DNA of 12,406 bases from Tieghemiomyces parasiticus (GCA_027575765.1 JANBPT010001210.1:1-12406), one strand, 5' to 3'; counted from the stretch's first letter, positions 1-8,790 are shown. Numbers and translations: made by a program. The notes: generated from the sequence alone by a model not told the origin.

Positions 1-144
1 ACGCCAATTTTGGCTCGCCAGCATACTCTCCCGATGCCTGAATGCGGTTTCATTTCTACACTATTCCGCATTTCGTCCTCTGGCCTATCCGCCGCCTCCT
101 TTGGTACCGTCAAGCTCGAGCTTATTAACATTGATCCAGATATA

Positions 145-1466
145 ATGCCACCTATTCGGAAAAAAACCCCACTCAAGGAACCAGCGGTCGCCTCGCCAGC
201 CTCTACAGCCGTCGGCACCAAGCGAACTCGCAAGATGGGTATCGATGCCACCCCCAGGAAGTCCGGTCGGGCCCAACGGTACGTTCTTAGCAGAGTCAAA
301 GTGGCGCCCTCCGCGTTGGGACAATAACAATATATATATCTCGAGGTTACTAGCCTTTGCGATGCCGAATACTGACGGCGCTCGTCTCACCACAGTCACA
401 TTGCCACTTTCTCCCGATCCCCCCCCCCCCTGCTGCCATCCTGGCTGATGTCGGCCCATTGTGGTCTATCAGAAAAACCACTGCAGGCACGGTAAGCTAA
501 ACTGGTACTGGCAATTCCAGCAGGCGGTAGTTGCTCCCCATGGGCTACTCACTAATTATGGGTCACCTCGGCAACCCCGAATGTTTCCACCCTTGAACCT
601 CACCACGCTGCTCCCATGCTATAACACTGCGCCTCTCCTAGGACCCGAAACAGGACGCACTACAAACGCTTTACAAGAAATACGAAGGTAGGTAGTAATA
701 GATTAGTCTGCAATGTCACAAACTTGGGTACGCATTATCTATTATAGCGAATCCCCGCCTAACCGTCTAAACCCGGCTATTCTATGTTCAGATCCCAACG
801 ACGCCCAGATCGGACCGGAAGGTATCGAGGCCTTCTGCGCGGATATAGGTATCAGCCCCGAAAGTGTAAGTATACCGGAATCGCCATGATCTCGTCTTGA
901 CTCTAATATCCGAGCGGCCATGGCCGAAGCCTGGATACTACTTGACACTCATGATGCCCGGTCTCGATCTGTTGTGTACCTCCCCTGCTTGCTCACTGTA
1001 TCAGGACGACCTTCTCATCCTGGCCTGGAAGTTGAACGCGGCCACCATGGGGTTCTTTTCCGAGGCCGAGTTTACGGCTGGGCTCCGGGCGCAGGGCTGC
1101 CAAGGTGCAGCGGATGTCCAGGCCAAACTGCCCACGTGGAAGGCCGAGCTCGACGTTGACGCCCACCATAAGGCCTACTACCTCTGGCTCTTCCGATTCA
1201 CCAAGGACCCTACGCAGAAATCCCTGGCGATGCCAACGGCGGCTGCGGTACTACCCCAGGTGCTGAAGGACAATAGCCACGTCGAGCCGTTCGTGCGGTT
1301 TTTGCAGACACAGTCTGGAGTGCACGTGGTCAACAAGGACCAGTGGATGAGCTTTTACGAGTTTAGCCTGTCCACCCCCGCGGACTGCTCGGGTTATGAC
1401 GAAATGGGCGCGTGGCCGACGCTGCTGGACGAATATGTAGCCTGGCGGCGGGGCGGAGAGGCCTAG
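145..1466 (+). CDS. DCN1: DCN1-like cullin neddylation co-E3 (DCNL4/5 type), five exons
   Basis: Predicted co-E3 that binds cullins and the NEDD8 E2 (Ubc12) to promote cullin neddylation, probably in the nucleus. My spliced model joins 145-278, 473-491, 642-687, 792-865 and 1005-1466. It stays in frame and gives 244 residues, a normal length for DCNL4/5. The N-terminus is MPPIRKKTP, very like human DCNL4 (MPPRKKRRP), and is followed by a basic, NLS-like stretch to about residue 45. There is no UBA domain, unlike yeast Dcn1. The PONY/cullin-binding domain spans about 52-240. It shows IGPEGIEAFCADIGI (72-86), LAWKLNAATMGFF early in exon 5, NKDQW, and YDEMGAWPTLLDEYVAW near the C-terminus; the last block is the family signature containing cullin-contacting acidic residues. 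The start at 145 is chosen by family match. The frame is open upstream to an ATG at 10, but that extension does not resemble the family. Family assignment is firm; the two small 5' exons are less certain. Confidence 0.9.
279..472 (+). other. Intron 1 of the DCN1-like gene
   Basis: The donor is GTACGT at 279 and the acceptor is TATCAG ending at 472. A run of 12 C (419-430) forms part of an upstream pyrimidine-rich tract, and GCTGAT just after it is a possible branch site. The donor leaves two bases of an Arg codon, which the first base of the next exon completes. Confidence 0.7.
492..641 (+). other. Intron 2 of the DCN1-like gene
   Basis: The donor is GTAAGC at 492 and the acceptor is TCCTAG ending at 641. 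Without this donor the reading frame meets TAA within three codons. Skipping the preceding 19-nt exon would shift the frame, so introns 1 and 2 support each other. Confidence 0.7.
688..791 (+). other. Intron 3 of the DCN1-like gene
   Basis: The donor is GTAGGT at 688, the acceptor is TGTTCAG ending at 791, and CCTAACC about 30 nt upstream is a good branch site. Splicing leaves a phase-1 junction that creates the Asp codon of DPNDAQIGPEG, which is conserved DCN1 sequence. Confidence 0.85.
866..1004 (+). other. Intron 4 of the DCN1-like gene
   Basis: The donor is GTAAGT at 866 and the acceptor is TATCAG ending at 1004; CTCAC about 10 nt upstream may be the branch site. The phase-0 junction joins ISPES to DDLLILAWK, restoring the conserved block seen in human DCNL proteins (GVxPE..xxLVLAWKL). 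Confidence 0.9.
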
Positions 1467-2493
1467 ACCAGCACACTATAGTGAACAAACTGCCCGATCT
1501 GCTAACAGGGGTAGTGGCTTTATGGTCGGACGGAGATTCGCCACCAAGCCCCCTCCTCCTAGGAACACTATGCTGTCGTGTTGGGGGGGGGTCAGGAATG
1601 AAGTAATAAAGCATCGGGGCGCCCACCGGTAGCCATTGTAAGGGTCGACTGTAGAGAGGGGTTTTGTATGAGTATGCCACGAATGGTGTCAAAAGCACGT
1701 GCACTGGGGGATGGTGCAGCCTGGCGATCGGAGCGCACGGGGGTTAAATCCAGATTGCATCACGTAATTCAGGGGAGGCTTGGAATGGGGAGGGGGGGAG
1801 TGCAATCAGCTAGCAAGTCCAGGTGTAGCTTTGCCAGGGCTGGTCGTAGAAGCCATCGACCAGCCGGCCAGTCCAAGGCCGCTCTTTCCCTACTGCGGAC
1901 GCTACAGTCTATCAAGAGCTCCGTGAGTGGCGGGCGTGGCCACCGCTTGACTCCCACAACCTCTACTTTTTTTCCATGCATACACGGCTACCTCGTTCCC
2001 ACTGGACTAGGCCAACTGCGGTTAACCCTAGTGGTCCGCAGCAGCTTACCTCGTACGCTGGCTACCTCCCAGGTCCTTTCCACCGCCTACTGTCGTCCTC
2101 AAGTATTTCAGCATTTTCTTTCTCTTGAGCTTGCCCACCCTTTGGCTGTTCGTTCTTTCTAGCTCCACATTATCCAGGTAGACCAGTCGTTACTGCCAGC
2201 GCTACCCATATCCTTTCTATTTTGGCTACCACTCCAACTTGTCCGTTCTCGCCCTACAGGCCCGACTGACTACCGGCTAGCGTCCACCGCTCTTCGACTA
2301 CCGAGACATCTCTTTTAGTTAGCCTTCGTGCCCCTTCACACTCGCCGCGATTCCTTACTAGACAAGCTACCGCAGCACCTTACCAGGCCCTTGGTACTTT
2401 TCCACTACACCCACTGACTGAACCTTACTGTCGCCCCGCCCGCCCCCCCTTTTAGTTTTAAAGTAAACCTACTCTCATCTCGTCACCGTCGCC
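1467..2493. other. Intergenic spacer with Rad16-like gene promoter
   Basis: This stretch of about 1 kb holds the DCN1-like 3' UTR and the upstream region of the Rad16-like gene. From about 1960 to the ATG the + strand becomes markedly pyrimidine-rich, a common feature of fungal core promoters and 5' UTRs. An AT-rich patch (about 2450-2466, CTTTTAGTTTTAAAG) lies some 30-45 nt before the start codon. The longest open frame here (1668-2162) has an arbitrary composition and no recognisable motif, so I do not call it a gene. Confidence 0.6.
1605..1610 (+). terminator. Canonical poly(A) signal AATAAA after the DCN1-like gene
   Basis: AATAAA lies 139 nt downstream of the DCN1-like stop codon, shortly after a run of nine G (1583-1591). 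Position and exact hexamer suit a 3'-end processing signal. Neither of the other two genes has an exact AATAAA that I could find in its 3' flank. Confidence 0.55.
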
Positions 2494-5448
2494 ATGGTTG
2501 CTACACGACGCTCCTCCGCTCGACTGCAGGCCAAGTTGGAGGCCCAGTCCCCACTGTCATCGGCCTCGCCCGCCACCACCGCAGTGGATTCGCCGCTCTC
2601 CCCAGCCACGCCAGTAGCCACCGTCCCTATCAGGTCGGCCAAGAGCAAACGCAAGGGGACCCCAGCCCCCACAGCCGTCGACACACCGACCACAGCCGTC
2701 AGCGAGACCTCTTCCTCAGTGGACCCCTTCGACCCACGCTGCGAAGACTTCCTGCCTGTCACTCCCACCCGGCCCCGCCGTGGGACCAAGCGTGCCCCTG
2801 CCAAGTTCCCGGTACCCATTAAACACCCGCGCAAGGAGGTACAGCTGCCCACCACCGTAGTCCCGCCCGGTTCACCCAGCACTCCTGCCGAGCCATCTAC
2901 CACTAAGTACCCTGCTCGCGAGCAGGGTAGGGCCAAGCCGGCCCCTACTCCTTCCGTGACGAGTGAGGCCTCTTCGGACTCCTTGATCGTGATCGACGCG
3001 CCCCCCACGAGCGCCTCGGGGGCCTCCAGCGGTCGTCGGCCCACCCGGGGCACGGCTAAGGGAAAACAACTGGCTGCACCGATGTCCTACCTCCCACTTC
3101 GCGGCGAAGATAAGGGCAAGCAACCGGCCTACCTCATCGACGAGTCCGAGTCCGACGGAGAATCGTGCGTACTCCGCCGCTCGTCCCGCGCGACGAAGTC
3201 AGACAATACTACCTACCTGCTTGATAGTGACTACGACGAGAGGAAGGACGCCAACAATGGCCACGAGGATGACAGTGATTTGATGTCTATGCGGGCGAGC
3301 GACAGTGACGCTAGCGTGGAAGTAACAGAGGAAGAGGATGACGACCTGTCCACATCAGGCCGCACCCCGCCGGCCCGGCGGAAGAAAGCTAAGAGGGTCG
3401 AGAAGGCGGCCAAACCCCAGAAGCTCACCCTCGAGCAGCGGCACCCCGACCTGGCCGACGCATGGGAAAAGCTAGCGGCGGCCAAGCTAGCCAAGGACAT
3501 TAAGCACGACCAGCCGGCTACCCTCAAGCTGAAGCTGCTCCCGTTCCAGCGAGAGTCCTTGTCGTGGATGCTGCGGCAGGAGGCGTCGGGGCTTGCCCGC
3601 GGCGGGATCCTGGCCGACGAGATGGGTATGGGCAAAACTATCCAGATGATAGCCCTCCTCCTTAGTGAGCCCCGTGGTGGACCCACCCTCGTGGTGGCCC
3701 CGACCGTCGCTCTGCTCCAGTGGCAGGCTGAGATCCGGGCGCACACCGACGCTCTGACCGTTACCGTGTTCTACGGTACCAACCGGCCCACCGACCCGGA
3801 GGAATTGAAGAAGTTTGACGTGATTCTCACCTCGTACGCGCTCATCGAGGGCGGGTTTCGCCGCGAACGATACGGCACCCGGCGCCAGGGGGAGATGGTC
3901 AAAACCCCGTCGATCCTGCACGCCTTTGAATGGCACCGTATCGTGCTGGATGAGTCGCACTGCATCAAGGACCGATCGTGCAATACCGCACGGGCTACCT
4001 TCGCCCTTAAAGCTAAATACAAGTGGTCGCTATCCGGGACCGTTTTCCAGAACCGTATCGGCGAGCTCTTCTCGCAGCTCCGATTCCTCCAGTTGGACCC
4101 GTTCAGCTACTACTTCTGCCGCGACTGCGACTGCAAGAGCCTGCATTGGCGATTCTCCAACCAGCGCGAGTGCGACGACTGCGGTCACAAGCCCATGCGT
4201 CATCTATGCTGGTGGAACCACGAGATTCTGAAACCCATCCAGCGCTATGGGTGCAAACTGGACGGCCAGCTCGCCTTCGCCCGGCTTCACGACCTCCTCC
4301 AAAACATCATGATCCGGCGCACCAAACTCGAACGTGCCGCTGATCTGGGACTTCCCCCACGCAACGTGGTGATCCGCCAGGACCGTTTCAACGACGAGGA
4401 AACCGATCTGTACAAGTCGTTGTACAGCACCAGTGCCACCAAATTCAACTCGTTCGTCCAGCAGGGGACGGTCCTGTCGCACTACGCCAACATTTTCGAA
4501 CTGCTCACCCGACTTCGACTCGCCGCCAACCACCCCAACCTGGTGACGATCAAGCTGCAGCAAAAGTACGGCATCGGCGAGCGTACGTCCACCCTCGTGT
4601 GCGCAGTATGCCAGGACGTGCCCGAAGACCCCATCGCCGCCAAATGCAAACACGTGTTCTGCCGGGCCGACGCCATCCAATACCTCGAGACCAGCATCGA
4701 CGATCACCCACGGTGCCCCACGTGCTTTGCGACCCTCACCATTGACCTCACCCAGCCTGCCCTGGAGTCGCCCGACGAAGAAGACAAGGCCCTGGCCGCC
4801 GCTCTCGTCCAGCAGACCGAGGCGGTGGCCGGGGCCGGTGTGGTCACTCAGCTCGGATCTAGTGGCAGGACCCCTCACTACCGCGGCTCCATTGTGAACC
4901 AACTGGACCTGAGCCGGTGGCAGTCTTCGACCAAAATCGAAGCCTTGGTGGAAGAACTCACCAACCTTCGCCGCGAGAACGCGACCATCAAGAGCATCGT
5001 TTTTTCGCAGTTTGTCAATTTCCTCGACCTGGCCCAATGGCGACTCTCTCGTGCCGGGTTTGGATGCTGCCGCCTCGACGGTCGGATGACACCTTCGCAA
5101 CGCGACGCGGCCATCAAGGCCTTCTCGACCCTTCCAGAGTACACCGTCTTCTTCATTAGTCTCAAGGCCGGCGGTGTCGCCCTCAACCTCACTGAAGCCA
5201 GCCATGTGTTTATCTGCGACCCCTGGTGGAACCCCGCCGTGGAGGACCAGGCCATGGACCGCATCCATCGGCTGGGTCAGTTTAGACCCATCAAGGTCAC
5301 TCGCCTGATTATCGCGGACTCCATCGAGAGTCGTATCATTGAGCTCCAGGAGAAGAAACGCGCTCTGTTTCAGAGTACCGTCGGAAACGACACGAGTGCC
5401 ATGTCGCGGTTGACTGAGGAAGACATGCAGTTTTTGTTTGTCCTATAA
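2494..5448 (+). CDS. RAD16: Rad16-like SNF2-family ATPase with RING finger (global-genome nucleotide excision repair)
   Basis: Predicted nuclear DNA-dependent ATPase and ubiquitin-ligase subunit. Yeast Rad16 pairs with Rad7 to find damage in silent chromatin. This intronless ORF has 984 residues (yeast Rad16 about 790); the excess is mainly a disordered N-terminus (1-310) rich in Ser, Thr, Pro, basic patches and an acidic stretch (about 216-285). The ATPase core starts near 345. Motif I is DEMGMGKT (375-382), motif II is DESH (486-489) and the next is LSGTVFQNR (513-521). A Rad16-type inserted zinc module has Cys542/545/547/560/563 and His565. The RING lies at 703-744 between the helicase lobes. 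The second lobe carries SIVFSQF (834-840), LKAGGVALNL (890-899) and QAMDRIHRLGQ (919-929); the protein ends close to the family end (LTEEDMQFLF). The start has a strong context (GCCATGG). Oddities are a Cys-to-Asp change in the RING, DESH for DEAH, and Val-Phe for the usual Pro-Leu after SGT. Confidence 0.96.
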   Translation: MVATRRSSARLQAKLEAQSPLSSASPATTAVDSPLSPATPVATVPIRSAKSKRKGTPAPTAVDTPTTAVSETSSSVDPFDPRCEDFLPVTPTRPRRGTKRAPAKFPVPIKHPRKEVQLPTTVVPPGSPSTPAEPSTTKYPAREQGRAKPAPTPSVTSEASSDSLIVIDAPPTSASGASSGRRPTRGTAKGKQLAAPMSYLPLRGEDKGKQPAYLIDESESDGESCVLRRSSRATKSDNTTYLLDSDYDERKDANNGHEDDSDLMSMRASDSDASVEVTEEEDDDLSTSGRTPPARRKKAKRVEKAAKPQKLTLEQRHPDLADAWEKLAAAKLAKDIKHDQPATLKLKLLPFQRESLSWMLRQEASGLARGGILADEMGMGKTIQMIALLLSEPRGGPTLVVAPTVALLQWQAEIRAHTDALTVTVFYGTNRPTDPEELKKFDVILTSYALIEGGFRRERYGTRRQGEMVKTPSILHAFEWHRIVLDESHCIKDRSCNTARATFALKAKYKWSLSGTVFQNRIGELFSQLRFLQLDPFSYYFCRDCDCKSLHWRFSNQRECDDCGHKPMRHLCWWNHEILKPIQRYGCKLDGQLAFARLHDLLQNIMIRRTKLERAADLGLPPRNVVIRQDRFNDEETDLYKSLYSTSATKFNSFVQQGTVLSHYANIFELLTRLRLAANHPNLVTIKLQQKYGIGERTSTLVCAVCQDVPEDPIAAKCKHVFCRADAIQYLETSIDDHPRCPTCFATLTIDLTQPALESPDEEDKALAAALVQQTEAVAGAGVVTQLGSSGRTPHYRGSIVNQLDLSRWQSSTKIEALVEELTNLRRENATIKSIVFSQFVNFLDLAQWRLSRAGFGCCRLDGRMTPSQRDAAIKAFSTLPEYTVFFISLKAGGVALNLTEASHVFICDPWWNPAVEDQAMDRIHRLGQFRPIKVTRLIIADSIESRIIELQEKKRALFQSTVGNDTSAMSRLTEEDMQFLFVL

Positions 5449-5611
5449 AGGGGACTGCCTTTTGATTATTATTATTGGCGTACCATTTTATGAAAAGGCA
5501 TTTCGATGTTAATTATGATTTTTGCTTAAGACTATAATCTAGTAAACCTGTAAGATTTTCCATGGCCCTTGTTGGTAGCGTAGTCGAATGCCTTGTTTGC
5601 TCAACTTAACC

Positions 5612-5635
5612 GGAGAGGGGAGGGGGAGGACAGGG
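5612..5635 (+). repeat. G-rich purine tract, possible G-quadruplex
   Basis: The + strand is almost pure purine with runs GGGG, GGGGG, GG and GGG separated by one to several bases. Three runs of three or more G plus a GG pair give only a marginal quadruplex pattern. It sits downstream of the Rad16-like stop and would be C/T-rich in the oncoming glucosidase transcript. Confidence 0.4.
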
Positions 5636-5851
5636 TTTCCAATGTCGGAAGAGGGCTGTCATTATAGCAAATATTAGCTGCCCTACGTAGATTGCGAGTA
5701 CTGCCCGGCAGAAAAAGATCGGTATTTGAGGCAGAAGGGAAGCAAGTTGGAAGAAGGGCAATTTTATAGATAGCGAACGAACCGTCAACTGGGATCCGAC
5801 ACGTCAAAAAAAATATGGTTCAGCCACATGGGGCACCATTCCTAACTATGT

Positions 5852-5880
5852 GGGCGAAGGAGGAGGGGGAGGAGGGGGGA
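5852..5880 (+). repeat. G-rich purine tract just beyond the glucosidase stop
   Basis: A run of GGA/GGGGGA repeats on the + strand starts 11 bp outside the glucosidase stop codon, so the glucosidase mRNA has a C/T-rich start to its 3' UTR. Runs GGG, GG, GG, GGGGG, GG and GGGGGG could support two- or three-tier quadruplex folding on the + strand. Confidence 0.45.
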
Positions 5881-5890
5881 TGAAGCTCCA

Positions 5891-8779
5891 TCACTCTAGA
5901 ATGTAGTTGTCGTACTTTTCCGCCATAATGAGCAGCGTCAAGGCTGACCACCCGGCGAACGGATGGGCCCGCTGCCCCTTCCCCGCTACAGGATTGTACT
6001 GTTCCCACAGAAACCCCGTTTTCTTGTATTGGCGGGACACATTTTTGACCACATTACGGCGCAGTTCGCCATAGATTGTTGCCGCCTGCTCCTGATGGGG
6101 GCCCGGTACCTTAACGTAGTGGGTGTGGAGGGCGGAGAGGGCGAGGTAGTTGATGTTCAGCCAAATGGGGCCCCTCCAGTAGTTTTCGCCCTTGCCGTAA
6201 TAGGGGTCAAGGGTGGAGAGGGAACGGAGGCCGTAGGGTGACCAGAGGTGCTCCGGGTCGTGCATCAAGTCTAGGAGGTGGCCTAGCCTCGGAGAGGTCG
6301 CCGGGACGAGGCCCAGTAGCAGGGGGAAGAGGCTGATGTAGCCGCGGTGGCACACAAGTACCGAGTCATTATCTACATCATCAGCGTCATCATTGTCGCC
6401 GTGGCTCCCTTCGTTATCGTCAGCTATGGTACCATCTTCACCGACCGTCACGTCGCAGTACATCTTTTCTTTGGAACTCCAATGCAATGCGTCTAGGTTG
6501 GCTTGGATCCGCTGGTGGACGGCACGGTACTCGGCGATCTCCGCGGGATCCGCTTCTGCGAGTTGGGCAACTGACGCTAGGGTGCGCGACATGTACCCCA
6601 TCCAGCTCATAAGGTCAACGTGGAGTTCACCCGGGTGCGGGTCCGCCCGCGGGTAATCGTCGAGGCCGGAGGCCAGGGTATGGTTGAGGGTCCGGCCCCG
6701 CCAGCGGTAGGCCACGCCGGGGAACGGCGGGTGGCGCCCCCACTGGCGCAGTTGGCCGGCCTGGGTGGCCTGGAACCATTCGAACTGGCGGCGGAGGGTC
6801 GGGTAAATGCGCACCAGAAAGGCCCGGCCCAGTGCCGGGTCGCGGACCAGGCGGTCGTACGGAGACGCACCGTCGAAATCCTTACCGGGTTTCAGGTTGA
6901 GCCGGGGGTCCTGCAAGGCATCCTGGCCCTGTGGTATCGGCCCATCCGCGTCACCAGCATTGTTACCGTCGCCGAGGACCTTGGTGCGATGGTAGGCTTG
7001 GGCACGGTTGATAAATGCCGACACGGCAAAGAGCAGCGTGGGCGGGTTGGCGTGGGACGGGAACTGGGCCTGAAACTCCGGGGGGACACGGCTCCGAGCC
7101 TCCCTGCCCAGAATTTGCTCACGGGCGAGCCAGCCATCCTCGTCGACGCGAGCCAGCCAGGAATCCAGCATGGTCAGGGCCAGATCGTTATCCCAAGCCC
7201 CAACGATGAGGTGGAGGAACCCTTCGTCCCACATAAACCCGCGCGGGAAGAACGATCGGGAGGGCGTAGCGCTGAACAGGGACCCTGGTTCGCTGTATTT
7301 AACCTGGTGCGCACCGAGCTGCCGAAACACGGTTTCGTCGGGGACCCCAGAGGAGTCGGCTTCTTCGCCGCGGTCGGACCAGTCCTCCTCCTCCTCCTCA
7401 ATTTCATCGGCCGGGTCGGACCCGCTGACCCCAACCCCGGGCTTAGCGATAATCTGTTGCCCGTAAAAGTAACCGATTCCACCCAGGACGTCACTGAGCA
7501 TCGCTTGGGCGAACCGGATCTCGGCGGGGGTGTAGTTGGCGGCCCGCAGGGCGAAGGTCTGGTCGAAGCGACTTCGGAACTCGGACTTGGCGGCCTGGAT
7601 GCGGTCAGTAAGTGGGTCACTCGGGGCTGCCGCCGAATCGGTTTCCCGATTGCCGGCGGCGACATTAGCTGCCCCTCCCTGGAAGGTCACATCGAGCTGG
7701 AAGGGCGCTTCCAGCGTGTACTGTACCATGTACAGGTTGGCCGCCTCCTGGACTTGGGGTGGTAGGCGGAACAGGTGCGCCGGGCTGCCGGGGATATGGC
7801 CGTCAGCACGGAGACGTTTGCGGATGGTACCACCGATCGCGTAGCGTAGCTGGAGGCTGGTATCCCATACCTCATTGGGGTCCACGTTTGCGCCGTAGAG
7901 GACTGCCTGTTCTAGGTTGGCGGGATCATCGTCTTCGGCGTGGTTGTCACTGGTGGGCAACGGCTGCGCCGGGCGGTTATGGGAGTCACCACGGAGGGTC
8001 CAGATGAAATCGCCCAGGTCGGGAGTCGTGCCTGCCAGGTGAATCTCATCGCTCAGCCCCGGGGTCAGCCGGTCAGTATCGCCGGGCGCCTCGAGGTGGC
8101 CCTCCCCTTCGAGGGCCACGTAATACACAAGGGAGATAGGAGCCGGGCGGCTGGTATCGAGTGGCCTGCCCTGGATACGTGCCGACCACTCCGTACCTCC
8201 GGGAATCGATGAAGCCTTTAGAAAAGTGGTTTCGAGGCGGAGGTTGTTCGACGTATCTTTGATCACCTGTTCGCCAAAATTTCGGCCGTCATGGACCTTG
8301 TAACCGTAGCCTTGCATCTTATCTTCCATATCGCACATATGGCGGATATCTGATTGTGGGGATACGCGAAAGTGAGGCCAGGGGCAAGGTTGGACAATCG
8401 TTTAGTCGCTAGACACCCACCACCACATCCCGCCAAATAAACCAGAGAGATTATTAAAAAGGCATCCCAGGCGGAGCCAACCCCTCGGCAGCTAGTAATT
8501 GTCCACCGGGTACTTACTGCGGGCGGCCTGGGGGTCCTTGACACTAAACCACATGAGTCCGGACAGAAGGGAGAGTGGGAGGCGGGGTCGGACCCCGAAG
8601 TAGACATTGGGCCGGTACGTCCCCCAGAGCAGCGACGGATCGTCCAGGACCTGGGTCTCGGCCTGCGAGCGTACGCCGTCCGCCTGGTCGGTGGATGCCT
8701 GCGTGGCATGGGCGACTGGCAAGGCAGTAAGGAGCAGTAGGGCCCTCACGGCCAGACTAATGGGAAGGGGTATGCGCAT
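5891..8779 (-). CDS. CWH41: Mannosyl-oligosaccharide glucosidase (processing alpha-glucosidase I), GH63, two exons
   Basis: ER enzyme that removes the terminal alpha-1,2-glucose from the Glc3Man9GlcNAc2 N-glycan just after its transfer to protein; in fungi it also affects cell-wall glucan. Coding exons 8518-8779 and 5891-8349 (minus strand) join to 906 residues. Residues 1-25 are a secretory signal (basic start, then [13 protein letters not shown]) with an AHA cleavage-like site. The N-terminal domain begins with [11 protein letters not shown] (52-62) and continues across the splice as IRHMCD and [12 protein letters not shown]. The catalytic (alpha/alpha)6 domain shows [12 protein letters not shown] (454-465), [14 protein letters not shown] (648-655), [22 protein letters not shown] (812-825) and FLWEQYN (867-873). 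By analogy with clan GH-G trehalase, Asp651 is the likely general acid and Glu870 the base. No ER-retrieval signal is seen at the C-terminus (DNYILE). Acidic insertions at about 403-422 and 732-751 lengthen it beyond yeast and human enzymes (about 830-840). Confidence 0.95.
8350..8517 (-). other. Coding intron of the glucosidase I gene
   Basis: On the minus strand the donor is GTAAGT at 8517 and the acceptor is ACAATCAG ending at 8350; CCTCAC about 25 nt upstream is a plausible branch site. The phase-1 junction forms an Asn codon and restores the family pattern in which GLMWF is followed by RH.C and YG(W/Y). The unspliced frame would stop soon after PVDNY. Confidence 0.92.
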
Positions 8780-8790
8780 GGTCGTAGGCC

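Larger units (their letters stand above)
5449..5890. other. Convergent 3' intergenic region
   Basis: The Rad16-like gene (+) and the glucosidase gene (-) end 442 bp apart, pointing at each other. The first 100 bp are AT-rich (including a TTATTATTATT stretch near 5466), as expected for fungal 3'-end formation. I see no exact AATAAA on either strand. Two G-rich tracts are listed separately. The short minus-strand frames here have no recognisable features. Confidence 0.6.

Noticed and set aside
10..144. Upstream in-frame extension of the DCN1-like protein to an ATG at 10
   Set aside because: The extra 45 residues are unlike the family, whereas the start at 145 gives the MPPxRKK terminus seen in DCNL4-type proteins.
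1583..1591. Run of nine G
   Set aside because: It is a simple homopolymer in a 3' UTR. It could be functional, but nothing supports a specific role.
1700..1770. tRNA-like string (GGTGCAGCCTGG followed by GGGTTAAATCC)
   Set aside because: It recalls a D-arm and a T-arm, but there is no room for an anticodon arm, and the stems do not pair properly.
1668..2162. Open frame of 164 codons between the first two genes
   Set aside because: There is no motif or family resemblance, and its later part overlaps the pyrimidine-rich promoter region of the Rad16-like gene.
4204..5268. Open frame of 354 codons on the minus strand
   Set aside because: It lies wholly antisense to the conserved catalytic part of the Rad16-like gene and has no recognisable domain. 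GC-rich coding DNA commonly leaves the opposite strand open.
6620..7765. Open frame of 381 codons on the plus strand
   Set aside because: It is antisense to the GH63 catalytic domain. Its Gly/Val/Arg-rich translation fits the complement of codon-biased coding DNA, not a protein family.
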